From positions 1-64,000 of the forward strand of contig DASVCS010000048.1 of the NCBI GenBank assembly GCA_036381495.1: DNA of 64,000 nt, given 5' to 3'. Positions within the stretch are counted from its first letter, which is position 1. Each line of letters starts with the position of its first letter. Of this stretch, positions 1-7,817 are shown one piece after another. The notes beneath the pieces are model-generated. The model saw only the letters and a list, made by a program, of their open reading frames with translations, searched no databases and had not been told where the DNA came from. This DNA is from DASVCS01 sp036381495. Lineage in GTDB: Bacteria; Gemmatimonadota; Gemmatimonadetes; Longimicrobiales; RSA9. The position numbers and the translations under genes are program-made.

Positions 1-468
1 TTCTCGAGCGCCGTCGACCTGACCAACCTCCAGATGAAGTACGACGCGCCGGATTCCGCGATCGTGCTCGCATCGAAGGCCGAGGCGGACATGATCCTGG
101 CCGAGATCGCGGTGCGGAACGAGGACTTCGTCACGGCGAACAGTATCGTGAATGCCTACCGGACCGAACGGGATACGCTCCCGCTCGACCCGATCGACCT
201 CGCCGACGTCGATGCGCTCCAGGCGAGCTTCGAGGTGCCCCTGCCGCCCAGCGCGACCTCGGACCTGCACGTGCGGCTGGCGGCCATCGCCCGTGAGCGC
301 GCCCGGGTGCTGTGGCTCACCGGCGTCCGCCAGGGCGTGCTCCGGCGGTTCCTCGCGAGGGACGGGCTGGACCTCTACCCGGTCACCGGCGTGGGGACGG
401 ACGTCTGCTATCCGGTCCCGGACCAGGAGACGAACAACAACCCGTCGCTCGACCGCTCGTCGATGTAG
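1..468 (+). CDS. SusD/RagB-like outer-membrane lipoprotein, C-terminal part (5' end outside window)
   Basis: The reading frame is open from base 1, so only about 155 C-terminal residues are present. The end has the pattern typical of SusD-family proteins: an arginine/tryptophan-rich 'ERARVLWLTGVRQGVLRRF' stretch followed by 'CYPVPDQETNNNPSL' close to the stop. SusD-like lipoproteins sit on the cell surface and work with a SusC-type TonB-dependent channel to take up oligosaccharides or peptides; the substrate cannot be told from this part. A partner susC gene probably lies upstream, outside the window. It converges on a second SusD-like gene at 588-1832, with a hairpin between them. Confidence 0.8.
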   Translation, partial: FSSAVDLTNLQMKYDAPDSAIVLASKAEADMILAEIAVRNEDFVTANSIVNAYRTERDTLPLDPIDLADVDALQASFEVPLPPSATSDLHVRLAAIARERARVLWLTGVRQGVLRRFLARDGLDLYPVTGVGTDVCYPVPDQETNNNPSLDRSSM

Positions 469-527
469 TCTGCGGTTCGCCCCCGTCCGGTCCTATTCTC
501 GTTCTCGTTTGCGGGGGCGATGAACAA

Positions 528-561
528 CGGGGCGGCCACCCGGATCCGGGTGACCGCCCCG
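528..561. terminator. GC-rich hairpin between two convergent susD-like genes
   Basis: An inverted repeat with about 13 of 14 arm positions paired around a short GATC-centred loop lies between the stops at 468 (+) and 588 (-). No clear T-run follows on either strand, so it is only a candidate bidirectional terminator. Confidence 0.5.
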
Positions 562-587
562 TGCTCTGCCGAACTTCCGCGCCCGCG

Positions 588-1832
588 CTAGAAGTTCGGG
601 TTGAAGTCCGTCTCCGAAGTCGGGAGCGGCCAGCAGGTGGCATCGCCGACCTCTCCCAGCTCCGGCTTGTAGTAGTTCGGGCCGGTCGGGATGATGAACG
701 GCACGGCATCTCCGTTGCGGCGCCAATCGCCCATGCGGTGCCCCTCGAGCCAGAAGTCGCGGGCCTTCTGGTTCATGAGCTCGGCCAGGACCTCGGCGGT
801 ATCGCTCGAGCTGAACGTCCCCAGGCCGTTGGCGCTGCGACGCTCGTTGATGAGCGTGAGCTGCCGGTTGATGTCGCCGCTCGCCTCCGCCTCGATGTAG
901 CGGGCCTCGAGTCCCGAGGCCAGGCGGATCGGCGCGTCGTAGTTCCCGTACTTGCCCTGCGTCCAGAAGTGCAGTTTGCCGTCTTGAGCCAGACGCCCGG
1001 CATCCCCGTAGGAGATGCGCTTATCGCCGGCATCCGCAATGGCGCGCCATTCCGGACCGACCACCAGCGAGAGGCGGGCCACGGTGAACGTGTAGAGGTC
1101 GTTGCCGAGCCGGCCGCGGTTGCCCGGATCGGCGCTGTACTCCATCTCGTAGACGAAGTCGTCCGGCACATCCGCCGCCGCGGAGGCCGCGTTCGTCAGA
1201 TCGCCCTTGGCCAGGTAGGCGCGGGCGAGGCCGACCTTCGCGGCGTTCGCGATCGCGGCGCCTTCCTCATCTCCGCTCGCTGCACCGATGTCCCGTGCCC
1301 GCTGGAGGCGCGCGATGGCATGATCGAGCATCGCGTTCTGGTCCAGGGCCGGGCCGCCCCGGATGGTGCCCTGGCAGAAGGCATCCGCCGTGAAGAGCAT
1401 GGCGTAGCCGGACGAGAACGCTGCCCGCGCGATGTTCACGTTCGTGTCGGCGCCCTCGACGTCGGCCAGCAGGTCGAGCACGTCCTCGGACGAGGCGACG
1501 GCGAGCGAAAGATCCCCCCAGAGGCCGCTCAGGTCGCCGTTGCTGCGCGCATCGATGATGCGCCGGCCGAACGCGTTGCGTGTCGGGAACGTGTCGCCGA
1601 CGCGCGCCTCGTTCGTGAACCACGCCATGTACAGGATGGTCAGCGGTACCGCCGAAACGAAGTTCTGGTACGCGGAGCGCGAGAACGTCTCGGCGTCCGC
1701 GAGCGGATCCACGCTCTCGACGGTAACGGTATCCGGGTCCGGCACGTCGAGGAGGCTGTCGCACCCCGCGCCGCCCAGCAGGAGCAGCGAGAAGCAGGCC
1801 GCCCCGATCCGGTGTTGTCTGCGGTTTCTCAT
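588..1832 (-). CDS. SusD/RagB-like nutrient-binding outer-membrane lipoprotein
   Basis: A 414-residue protein. It begins with a lipoprotein signal peptide ending in the lipobox 'LLGGAGC' (Cys near residue 24), followed by 'DSLLDVPDPDTV'. It ends with the SusD-type tail 'DFWLEGHRMGDWRRNGD' and 'CWPLPTSETDFNPNF'. The alpha-helical (TPR-like) middle part is usual for RagB/SusD proteins, which form the lid over a SusC channel. A longer frame opens at 1865 but overlaps the end of susC. The ATG at 1832 is preferred because it leads straight into the signal peptide and leaves 13 bases to the susC stop. It is co-transcribed behind the SusC-like gene. Substrate unknown. Confidence 0.88.
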   Translation of the reverse strand: MRNRRQHRIGAACFSLLLLGGAGCDSLLDVPDPDTVTVESVDPLADAETFSRSAYQNFVSAVPLTILYMAWFTNEARVGDTFPTRNAFGRRIIDARSNGDLSGLWGDLSLAVASSEDVLDLLADVEGADTNVNIARAAFSSGYAMLFTADAFCQGTIRGGPALDQNAMLDHAIARLQRARDIGAASGDEEGAAIANAAKVGLARAYLAKGDLTNAASAAADVPDDFVYEMEYSADPGNRGRLGNDLYTFTVARLSLVVGPEWRAIADAGDKRISYGDAGRLAQDGKLHFWTQGKYGNYDAPIRLASGLEARYIEAEASGDINRQLTLINERRSANGLGTFSSSDTAEVLAELMNQKARDFWLEGHRMGDWRRNGDAVPFIIPTGPNYYKPELGEVGDATCWPLPTSETDFNPNF

Positions 1833-1845
1833 GATCTGCACCCTA

Positions 1846-4842
1846 TCAGAACTGGAGGTTGACACGGGCGATCCAGCGCCGCGCCGGCGGCAGCGTCAGG
1901 AAGTCGCTCCGCGAACGGCTACCGGTGGACGAGTTCACCTCGGGATCGAAGCCGGAGTACTTGGTCCAGAGACCGAGGTTGCGTCCACCGACGACGATCG
2001 AGGCGCCATCCGCGCCGAACGCACTCGCCCAGTTCTGCGGCAGCGTATAGGTCAGCGTGACTTCGCGCAGGCGGAGGAAGTCACCCGGCTCGATGTACGC
2101 CACGTTCACCGCACCCTGGTTCACGTTGTTGCCCTCCGAGTCGACGAACGGCCCGAAGCGCCGGACGCGCTCCTCGTCCGACAGGATCTCGTACCGGCGG
2201 ACCCAACGCTCCCCCGTCCCCCACTGCCGCTCACGGAACTGCGTCGTGTTGTTGTAGATGTAGAAATCCTGCTTCCAGTCGAGCTGCGCGTACAATTGGA
2301 GGTTGCCGAAGAAATTCATGGTCGAGGAGAAGCTCCCCTCGAAGGTCGGCAGCAGGTTGCCGAAGAACTCGGGCTCATCGGAAACCACTGCGCGTAGCGC
2401 CATGGAATCCGGGAATTCCTCGGGATTCGGCTTGTACTGCTCGAAGCCCAGGATTCTACGCGTCACGAACGCGCCGATCTGCATCCCCTCCTCGACGCGG
2501 TTCAGGGAACCGAACGGCTCGATCTCACCCATGTCGGTGATCTCGTTGTGCAGCGTGTTCAGCGCGACGTTCGCCTCCCACCCGAAGTTCCGCGTGGTGA
2601 CGAGCTGCGCGTTCGCCGCGACCTCGATCCCGTTGTTGACGACCTCGCCGATGTTGACCAGCGAGTCCTCGTCGAAGCCGAGCGAGGGCGGAATCGGCTT
2701 GTCGAGGATCAGGTCCTTCGAGATCTTGTGGAAGTACGTGACCGTGAGGCCGAGGCGGTTGTCCAGCAGCCCCGCCTCGAAGCCGGCCTCGTACTCGATC
2801 CCGCGCTCCGGCTTGAGCTTCGTGTTCCCCGGATCGTCCGGGATCACGCCGTTGCCGATCTCGCCGTTCGGGATCAGGTACGGCGTGGGGTCGTACGTCG
2901 CGACCACGCCCGAGTTGGGCGAGCGGCCCGTGGTGCCCCACGCGGCGCGCACGCGCAGTGCATTGACGAACTCGGGGAGCACATCCCGGATCGCCGGGTC
3001 ATCCGAGAGCACGTAGGAGGCGCCGACCTTCGGGCTGAAGAAGACGTCCGCGTCCCGCGCGAACGCGGAGCTGCGGTCGACGCGCGCACCCAGCGTCAGG
3101 AAGAAGCGGTCGTGGAAGCCACCCATCCACTGCCCCAGGAACCCGATCTGCCGCTGCTCACCGCGGGACTGGCCGCCCTGCGAGATCGCCGCCGCGTTCA
3201 CCGAGCGCGCGGCGTTCGTGACCAGCCCGATCCCCTCGGCGTTCGTCTGGTCCGTCCACCGCGAGGTGTACTGCAACCCGAACGAGAGGTCCGAGGAGAG
3301 CCAATCGGTCAACTGGTTCGAGATGTTGCCCAGGTAGTCGATCGTGATGCGATCCTGGAGCTCGCGGCTCTCGAAGACGTCGCCGGAGTTCAGGTCCGCG
3401 GCATCGTACCAGGTATTCGAGTTCTTCGGGAAGAGTTGTCCGAACTCGGTCCGGGTCATGTCCGCACCGAGCGTGAGCCGGTTCGTGAACCACTCGAACG
3501 GCGTGTAGTGCAGCGCGACGCGCGGCAGCACGCGGATCACGCGCTCCGTCGTGTTGATCGACTTGATCGCGTCGTTCTGGCGGTTCACACCGTACCAGCC
3601 GTCCGTCGGCCCGCCGACCAACGTCGGATCACCCAAGAGGCCGCCGCCGAGCCAGCCGTAGATGTTGTTGTCGTTGTTGGGAAGCCGCGTCGTGACGCGC
3701 GCCAGACCGAAGCCGGCCTCGATCCGGAGCTTCTGGCTCGGGATGAAGTCGAAGTTGAGACGGCCGTTGTAGCGCCCGTACTCGTTGTTCAGCGTGGTGC
3801 CATCCTCGTCATCGCCACCGAGCGAGAAGAAGAAGTTGTAGTTGTCGCCGCCGCCCCGGCCGCTCCAGAGGATCGAGCGCTTCTGCCCGGTCCGGAAGGA
3901 ATCGTAGCGCACCAGCGGGTTGTCCGAGACGATGTCTCCCGCCGACTTCCCCTGGCAGATCGGGACGCCGTCATCGATGTCGCCCTGCCCGCAGACCGCG
4001 AAGTTCGCCGGGGGCGTGAAGTTCTGATCGATCGCGTTGTACTCGACCGAGAGCGCCTGGTGGAACCCGCCGCCGACCTGGCCGCGCTTCGTGATGATCT
4101 GGATCACGCCGGCCGAGGCATCGGCGCCGTACAGCGTCGCCGCCGCCGGGCCCTTCACGATCTCGATCGAGGCGATGTTCTCCGGCCGCAAATCGTTGAG
4201 CCGGCTCGTCTGCTGGCCGCCGACGCCGCCGCTTCCGCTCGTGCCACCGTCGGCACGCACGCCGTCGATGAAGATGAGCGGCTCGTTCGAGAGCGAGATC
4301 GACGCCGCGCCGCGGATCCGGATCGTCTGGGCCGCCCCCGACGTCCCGGACGCCAACTGGAGCGAGACGCCCGGCACGCGGGACTGGAGCACGTTCGCTA
4401 CGTTGGTCACCGGCGCGACCTCCGCGATCTCGCCGGCGTCCACGCTGGCGACCACGGCCGCCTGCGCCCGCCGCTCGAGCCGACCCGCCGTACCGGTCAC
4501 CACGACCTCATCGAGCGTGATCGCCCGCTCCTGGAGCGTGATGTCCTGGCGGTGCACGCCCGCCGAGAGCGTGATCGTGACTTCCTGGTTCTCGTAGCCG
4601 ATGTTGCTGACCACCATGGTCACCTGCTGCCCGCGCACGCGTTCGGCCGGGATCACCAGCAGGTAGGCGCCCTGGTCGTTCGTCGCCGTGGACGCCTCGA
4701 GATCCGGGATCGCCACGAACGCGCCACGCACCGGCCCCAGCGTCTGGCTCCGGACCGTGCCCGTGATCGTGGCGTCCTGTGCGTTCAGGCCGACCGGCGC
4801 CAATAGCGCCAGGGCCAGCCCGATGGACGAAATTCGACGCAT
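1846..4842 (-). CDS. SusC/RagA-like TonB-linked outer-membrane receptor
   Basis: A 998-residue outer-membrane channel. A signal peptide (MRRISSIGLALALL...LNAQ) is followed by a carboxypeptidase-regulatory-like Ig domain (about residues 24-110), the conserved 'DEVVVTGTAG' SusC junction, a plug domain ('RIRGAASISLSNEPLIFIDG', 'EIVKGPAAATLYGADASAG') and a long beta-barrel ending in a terminal aromatic residue (VNLQF). Such proteins import ligands too large for porins, using TonB energy, together with the SusD-like lid encoded next. The frame extends upstream to 5052, but the ATG at 4842 has a GGAGGTAG ribosome site seven bases away and starts the signal peptide, so it is the real start. First gene of a susCD pair; a strong promoter lies about 550 bases upstream. 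Confidence 0.92.
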   Translation of the reverse strand: MRRISSIGLALALLAPVGLNAQDATITGTVRSQTLGPVRGAFVAIPDLEASTATNDQGAYLLVIPAERVRGQQVTMVVSNIGYENQEVTITLSAGVHRQDITLQERAITLDEVVVTGTAGRLERRAQAAVVASVDAGEIAEVAPVTNVANVLQSRVPGVSLQLASGTSGAAQTIRIRGAASISLSNEPLIFIDGVRADGGTSGSGGVGGQQTSRLNDLRPENIASIEIVKGPAAATLYGADASAGVIQIITKRGQVGGGFHQALSVEYNAIDQNFTPPANFAVCGQGDIDDGVPICQGKSAGDIVSDNPLVRYDSFRTGQKRSILWSGRGGGDNYNFFFSLGGDDEDGTTLNNEYGRYNGRLNFDFIPSQKLRIEAGFGLARVTTRLPNNDNNIYGWLGGGLLGDPTLVGGPTDGWYGVNRQNDAIKSINTTERVIRVLPRVALHYTPFEWFTNRLTLGADMTRTEFGQLFPKNSNTWYDAADLNSGDVFESRELQDRITIDYLGNISNQLTDWLSSDLSFGLQYTSRWTDQTNAEGIGLVTNAARSVNAAAISQGGQSRGEQRQIGFLGQWMGGFHDRFFLTLGARVDRSSAFARDADVFFSPKVGASYVLSDDPAIRDVLPEFVNALRVRAAWGTTGRSPNSGVVATYDPTPYLIPNGEIGNGVIPDDPGNTKLKPERGIEYEAGFEAGLLDNRLGLTVTYFHKISKDLILDKPIPPSLGFDEDSLVNIGEVVNNGIEVAANAQLVTTRNFGWEANVALNTLHNEITDMGEIEPFGSLNRVEEGMQIGAFVTRRILGFEQYKPNPEEFPDSMALRAVVSDEPEFFGNLLPTFEGSFSSTMNFFGNLQLYAQLDWKQDFYIYNNTTQFRERQWGTGERWVRRYEILSDEERVRRFGPFVDSEGNNVNQGAVNVAYIEPGDFLRLREVTLTYTLPQNWASAFGADGASIVVGGRNLGLWTKYSGFDPEVNSSTGSRSRSDFLTLPPARRWIARVNLQF

Positions 4843-5467
4843 CTTCCTACCTCCGAAGGGGTTGGGGGGAAATTGCTGCCGCCGAAACCGGCGCCCGGCC
4901 GCGTCTCGCCAGGTACGCCGCACCAGACTGAACCATGAATCCGCCAAACGCGACACCTCCGGTTGAACGGTGAAACGGATCGACCCGGCCCTCCGCCGGA
5001 CTCCACTGTCGCTACGGCGCTCTCCGACCGGACATCGAAGAAGCCCGCGCACAGGCCGGTTCCGGCCTCCCGGGGAATCCGCACCGCCCCCGCACCGCGG
5101 CGGCGGTGCGGCGCGCGTTCTCCGGGACCTGCCGTCCTGGCCGGTTCCGGCTTGTGTGAAAACCGTGATCTATGCCGGATCCGCGACGCGGGCGTGCCGC
5201 GCCGGAGCTGTCGCTGGATCGCGGGGCGCCGCGGGATGCCCATTCGGCTCATTGCGGCGGGCGCCACTCGAACGAGCGTTCGTTTCGAGGCACCCATACG
5301 TAAATGCCGCACTGTCACTCTCCGTCGACCGGAGAAGCAACGTGGCGGCCGGCCTACGACGGCGCACCGGTCAGCCCATGTTGTTGAACACGGTGCACAT
5401 TATACAGGCCGGCATCCGAGCACGCAAGGGTTTTTGGATTTCGGGAAGAATTTGCACGCCGCGGCCG
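4843..5467 (-). other. Non-coding stretch upstream of susC; long leader
   Basis: No convincing gene is seen in these 625 bases. Frames crossing it on both strands lack ribosome sites or recognisable sequence. It holds the promoter at 5399-5427, an interrupted palindrome CGAACG-AG-CGTTCG at 5269-5282, and GC-rich hairpin-forming sequence around 5090-5115. If transcription starts near 5391, the susC mRNA has an approximately 550-base 5' leader. Confidence 0.5.
5399..5427 (-). promoter_or_regulatory. Sigma70-type promoter, likely for susCD
   Basis: On the minus strand TTGCGT (5422-5427) is followed after exactly 17 bases by a perfect TATAAT (5399-5404). This is the best housekeeping promoter match I saw in the window. 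The next coding start downstream is susC at 4842. The start point would be near 5391. Confidence 0.65.
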
Positions 5468-6961
5468 TCAGATCTCGGCGCTCTGACTGTAGTGGAGCAC
5501 GTCTTCGCGCCAGCCGCCGTGACCGGTTCCGACCTGGCGGTAGTCGCGGATGAGTTCGATGGCCCGGACGTACTTGACCATCTTGTAGCCGAGCTGGGTT
5601 TCGAGGCGGAGCCGGAGGGGCGCGCCGAACTCGTGGGGGAGCGGGCGGCCGTTCATCTCGTAGGCGAGGATGGTCTGGGGCTTCAGGGCATCGTCGATCG
5701 AGAGGGTGCTGTAGTAGTATCCGTGTCCGGGGCGTTCCCACTTGTCGTCGAAGGTGTGGAAGCAGAGATAGCGTGCCTCGGGCGTCGGGCGGCAGTGCTC
5801 GAGCAGGCTGCGGAGCGGGACGCCGGCCCACTGGGCGGTGTAGGTCCAGCCCTGGATGCAGACGTGCTTGGTGGTCTGCTCGGCGCGTGCGAGGTCGCGG
5901 AGTTCGCGGAGGGTGAGGCGGAGCGGGCGCTCGACGAGGCCGCCGACCTCGAGGACGAAGTCGTCGAAGCCGCGCTCTGCCAGCGCCTGCCAGGTGGGGT
6001 CACGTGGGGGCCGGCCGTTCGGGCGCTGGAACGGCGAGCGATCGGCGGCGCGGTAGCGTTGGCGCGAGGTGAGCCGGCCGAGCAGGAGCTGCTGGAGCGG
6101 ATCGAAGATCCTCTGCAACCGGTGTTGCATGGGGACGGGCGCGCGCAGCGAGGAGCGGGTGGCCCAGACGTGCAGGGCGATGATGCCGGCGATGGCGGCG
6201 CCGGCGATCGCGAGCGCCGTCGTCCGTTGGGCGGCGGTCGCGGAGCCGCTGACGCCGAGGACGATCGCGGCGAGTTCGTCGCCGAGGCCGTGCGCGATGA
6301 CGATGGCGGTGTGGTGGATCGTGAACGCGCCGAACGCGAGCAATCCCAGGAAGTGGAGGCTGCGCGCCCCTTGACGGCCGCCGAAGAGCTTCGTGTACCA
6401 CGGGAACCGGGCGGCGATGGCCGGGGACATGGCCACGCCGGTCAGGATCTGGAGCGGCGCGAGGAGGAAGATGAGGGCGGCGTAAGTGAGTTGCTGGAGC
6501 GCGTTGAACGGCGCGCCGTGGGGTGGGATCTCGAGGCGCAGGTAGGTGAATGCCGCCTCCCACGCCCGCGGGAAGATGTCCCACGAGGTCGGAAGCAGGC
6601 GCCGCCATTGCGGCGTAGCGAACAGGAGCGTGATGTAGAGCGCGCCCACGATCACCCATCCGGCGACGCTCACGAAGTGCCAGTAGCGGCCGAGCCCGAG
6701 GTTGTCCCGGCCCGGCAAGGCGAGCCACGGCGTGTACGGCTCCTTCTCATCCTCCGCGGTCCAGAGCTCGTCCTTCGGCATCTCCTTGCGCGTGAAGCGC
6801 GCCCACTCGCTCCCCGGCAGCGCGTGATCGTTCCAGTAGAGCTTGGGATGGCCGCCGAGGATCTCGATGCCGCTGCGCGCGAGGAGGGAGAGGAACAGGA
6901 TGTTGAAGAGATGCGTGAGCCGGATCCAGAGTGGAAAGCCGAGATCGATCGCGTCTTGCAT
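5468..6961 (-). CDS. Cytochrome b561-like membrane domain fused to a sulfite-oxidase-type molybdopterin oxidoreductase
   Basis: 497 residues in two parts. The N-terminal half (about 1-270) has several membrane helices with histidines in them (LTHLFN near 15, RYWHF near 93, FTIHHTA near 216), as in di-haem cytochrome b561/thiosulfate reductase gamma subunits. The C-terminal half (about 310-490) is a sulfite-oxidase/YedY-type molybdopterin domain. 'KHVCIQGWTYTAQWAGVPL' contains the cysteine expected to ligate molybdenum, and 'LPHEFGAPLRL' follows as in that family. Membrane quinol would pass electrons through haem b to or from the Mo centre; the substrate is unknown. Start at ATG 6961 has a GAAGGTAG ribosome site. 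It is the last gene of the long operon starting at 16242, after a 188-base gap. Confidence 0.8.
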   Translation of the reverse strand: MQDAIDLGFPLWIRLTHLFNILFLSLLARSGIEILGGHPKLYWNDHALPGSEWARFTRKEMPKDELWTAEDEKEPYTPWLALPGRDNLGLGRYWHFVSVAGWVIVGALYITLLFATPQWRRLLPTSWDIFPRAWEAAFTYLRLEIPPHGAPFNALQQLTYAALIFLLAPLQILTGVAMSPAIAARFPWYTKLFGGRQGARSLHFLGLLAFGAFTIHHTAIVIAHGLGDELAAIVLGVSGSATAAQRTTALAIAGAAIAGIIALHVWATRSSLRAPVPMQHRLQRIFDPLQQLLLGRLTSRQRYRAADRSPFQRPNGRPPRDPTWQALAERGFDDFVLEVGGLVERPLRLTLRELRDLARAEQTTKHVCIQGWTYTAQWAGVPLRSLLEHCRPTPEARYLCFHTFDDKWERPGHGYYYSTLSIDDALKPQTILAYEMNGRPLPHEFGAPLRLRLETQLGYKMVKYVRAIELIRDYRQVGTGHGGWREDVLHYSQSAEI

Positions 6962-7149
6962 GGTGCGCTACCTTCGGTCGAGGTTCGGGTTCCCGGCCGG
7001 CCACATGGGCGCGTGCGCGTGCTCGTCGTCGCATCCCATGCTGCGTCCGCCCGAACCGTTCGTCGTTCGCTTCCGCCGCCGCGCATAGCCGCTTCGGGAT
7101 CCGGATCGGGCGGCCGTGCGGACGCGCTCGCGCACCGATCCGCATCCAG

Positions 7150-7674
7150 TCATGCGGCCCACTGCGCGCGTACGCCCGCGCGCGCTCGGGCCTGAAAGGC
7201 GCCGAGGACGACGCCGTAGAAGAACGTGTACGCGAGGATCCCGTTCACGAACTGGTTCACGGGACCGAAGCGCGCGGCGACGTGTGGAAAGAACGCGGGC
7301 AGGATGGCGAGGAAGTTGACCTCCCAGAGCAGGAAGCCGAAGAGTGCGCCGTAGGCGAGGAGCAGCGGTGCGCGTGCGCTCAGTTGGAACGTCCAGGCGA
7401 GGATCCAGAGAAAGACGACGCCGAAGAGCATCGAGAGCAGCATGTGCAGCGCGACGCCCACCACGACCATGAGCGCGGTGGGGAACGCGGGCGAGAACGC
7501 GCGGACCCCGAAGAGGAGTGCCGAGACGAGCCGGAACGGCGTGCGCCAGGATGCGCCCATCGCCACGGCCGCGATGATCTCGGAGCCGGCGAGGACGAGG
7601 CCCGCGATCACCCCGCCGCCGATGCCCGCCCGCAGGAGTTCGGAGCGGTCCCGTTCTTCGACGATGATGGCCAT
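7150..7674 (-). CDS. Polytopic membrane protein of unknown function
   Basis: 174 residues with about four hydrophobic segments (around residues 15-40, 60-85, 88-115 and 140-165) and a short charged N-terminus (MAIIVEERDRSELLRAG). I do not recognise a catalytic motif. The frame stays open far upstream into ctaD, but the ATG at 7674 preceded by GGGAGCGTGC fits a start. It lies between ctaD and the cytochrome b/molybdopterin gene in the same direction, so a role in respiratory-complex assembly or membrane redox is possible, but this is only from context. Confidence 0.65.
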   Translation of the reverse strand: MAIIVEERDRSELLRAGIGGGVIAGLVLAGSEIIAAVAMGASWRTPFRLVSALLFGVRAFSPAFPTALMVVVGVALHMLLSMLFGVVFLWILAWTFQLSARAPLLLAYGALFGFLLWEVNFLAILPAFFPHVAARFGPVNQFVNGILAYTFFYGVVLGAFQARARAGVRAQWAA

Positions 7675-7817
7675 GCACGCTCCCGATCGAGGTCCCGCGC
7701 GGACAAGATAGGCGACCCGGGCGGGCGGCGCGAGCCGGCGGAGCGGACGGAGCGGATGGCGCGGCGCGCATGGCGCCGGGGGTGTGGGCGCCCCGCCCCG
7801 GCCGCTCACGCTCGGCT

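Noticed and set aside
312..1862. 516-residue open frame opposite the SusD gene
   Set aside because: Shadow frame produced by high GC; Arg/Gly/Ala/Pro-rich with no motif, while the opposite strand encodes a clear SusD protein.
2548..4806. 752-residue open frame opposite susC
   Set aside because: Antisense shadow of susC: composition typical of complement frames, no ribosome site, no recognisable domain.
5269..5282. Interrupted palindrome CGAACG-AG-CGTTCG in the susC leader
   Set aside because: Short; such palindromes are frequent in GC-rich DNA and no partner regulator or second copy was found.
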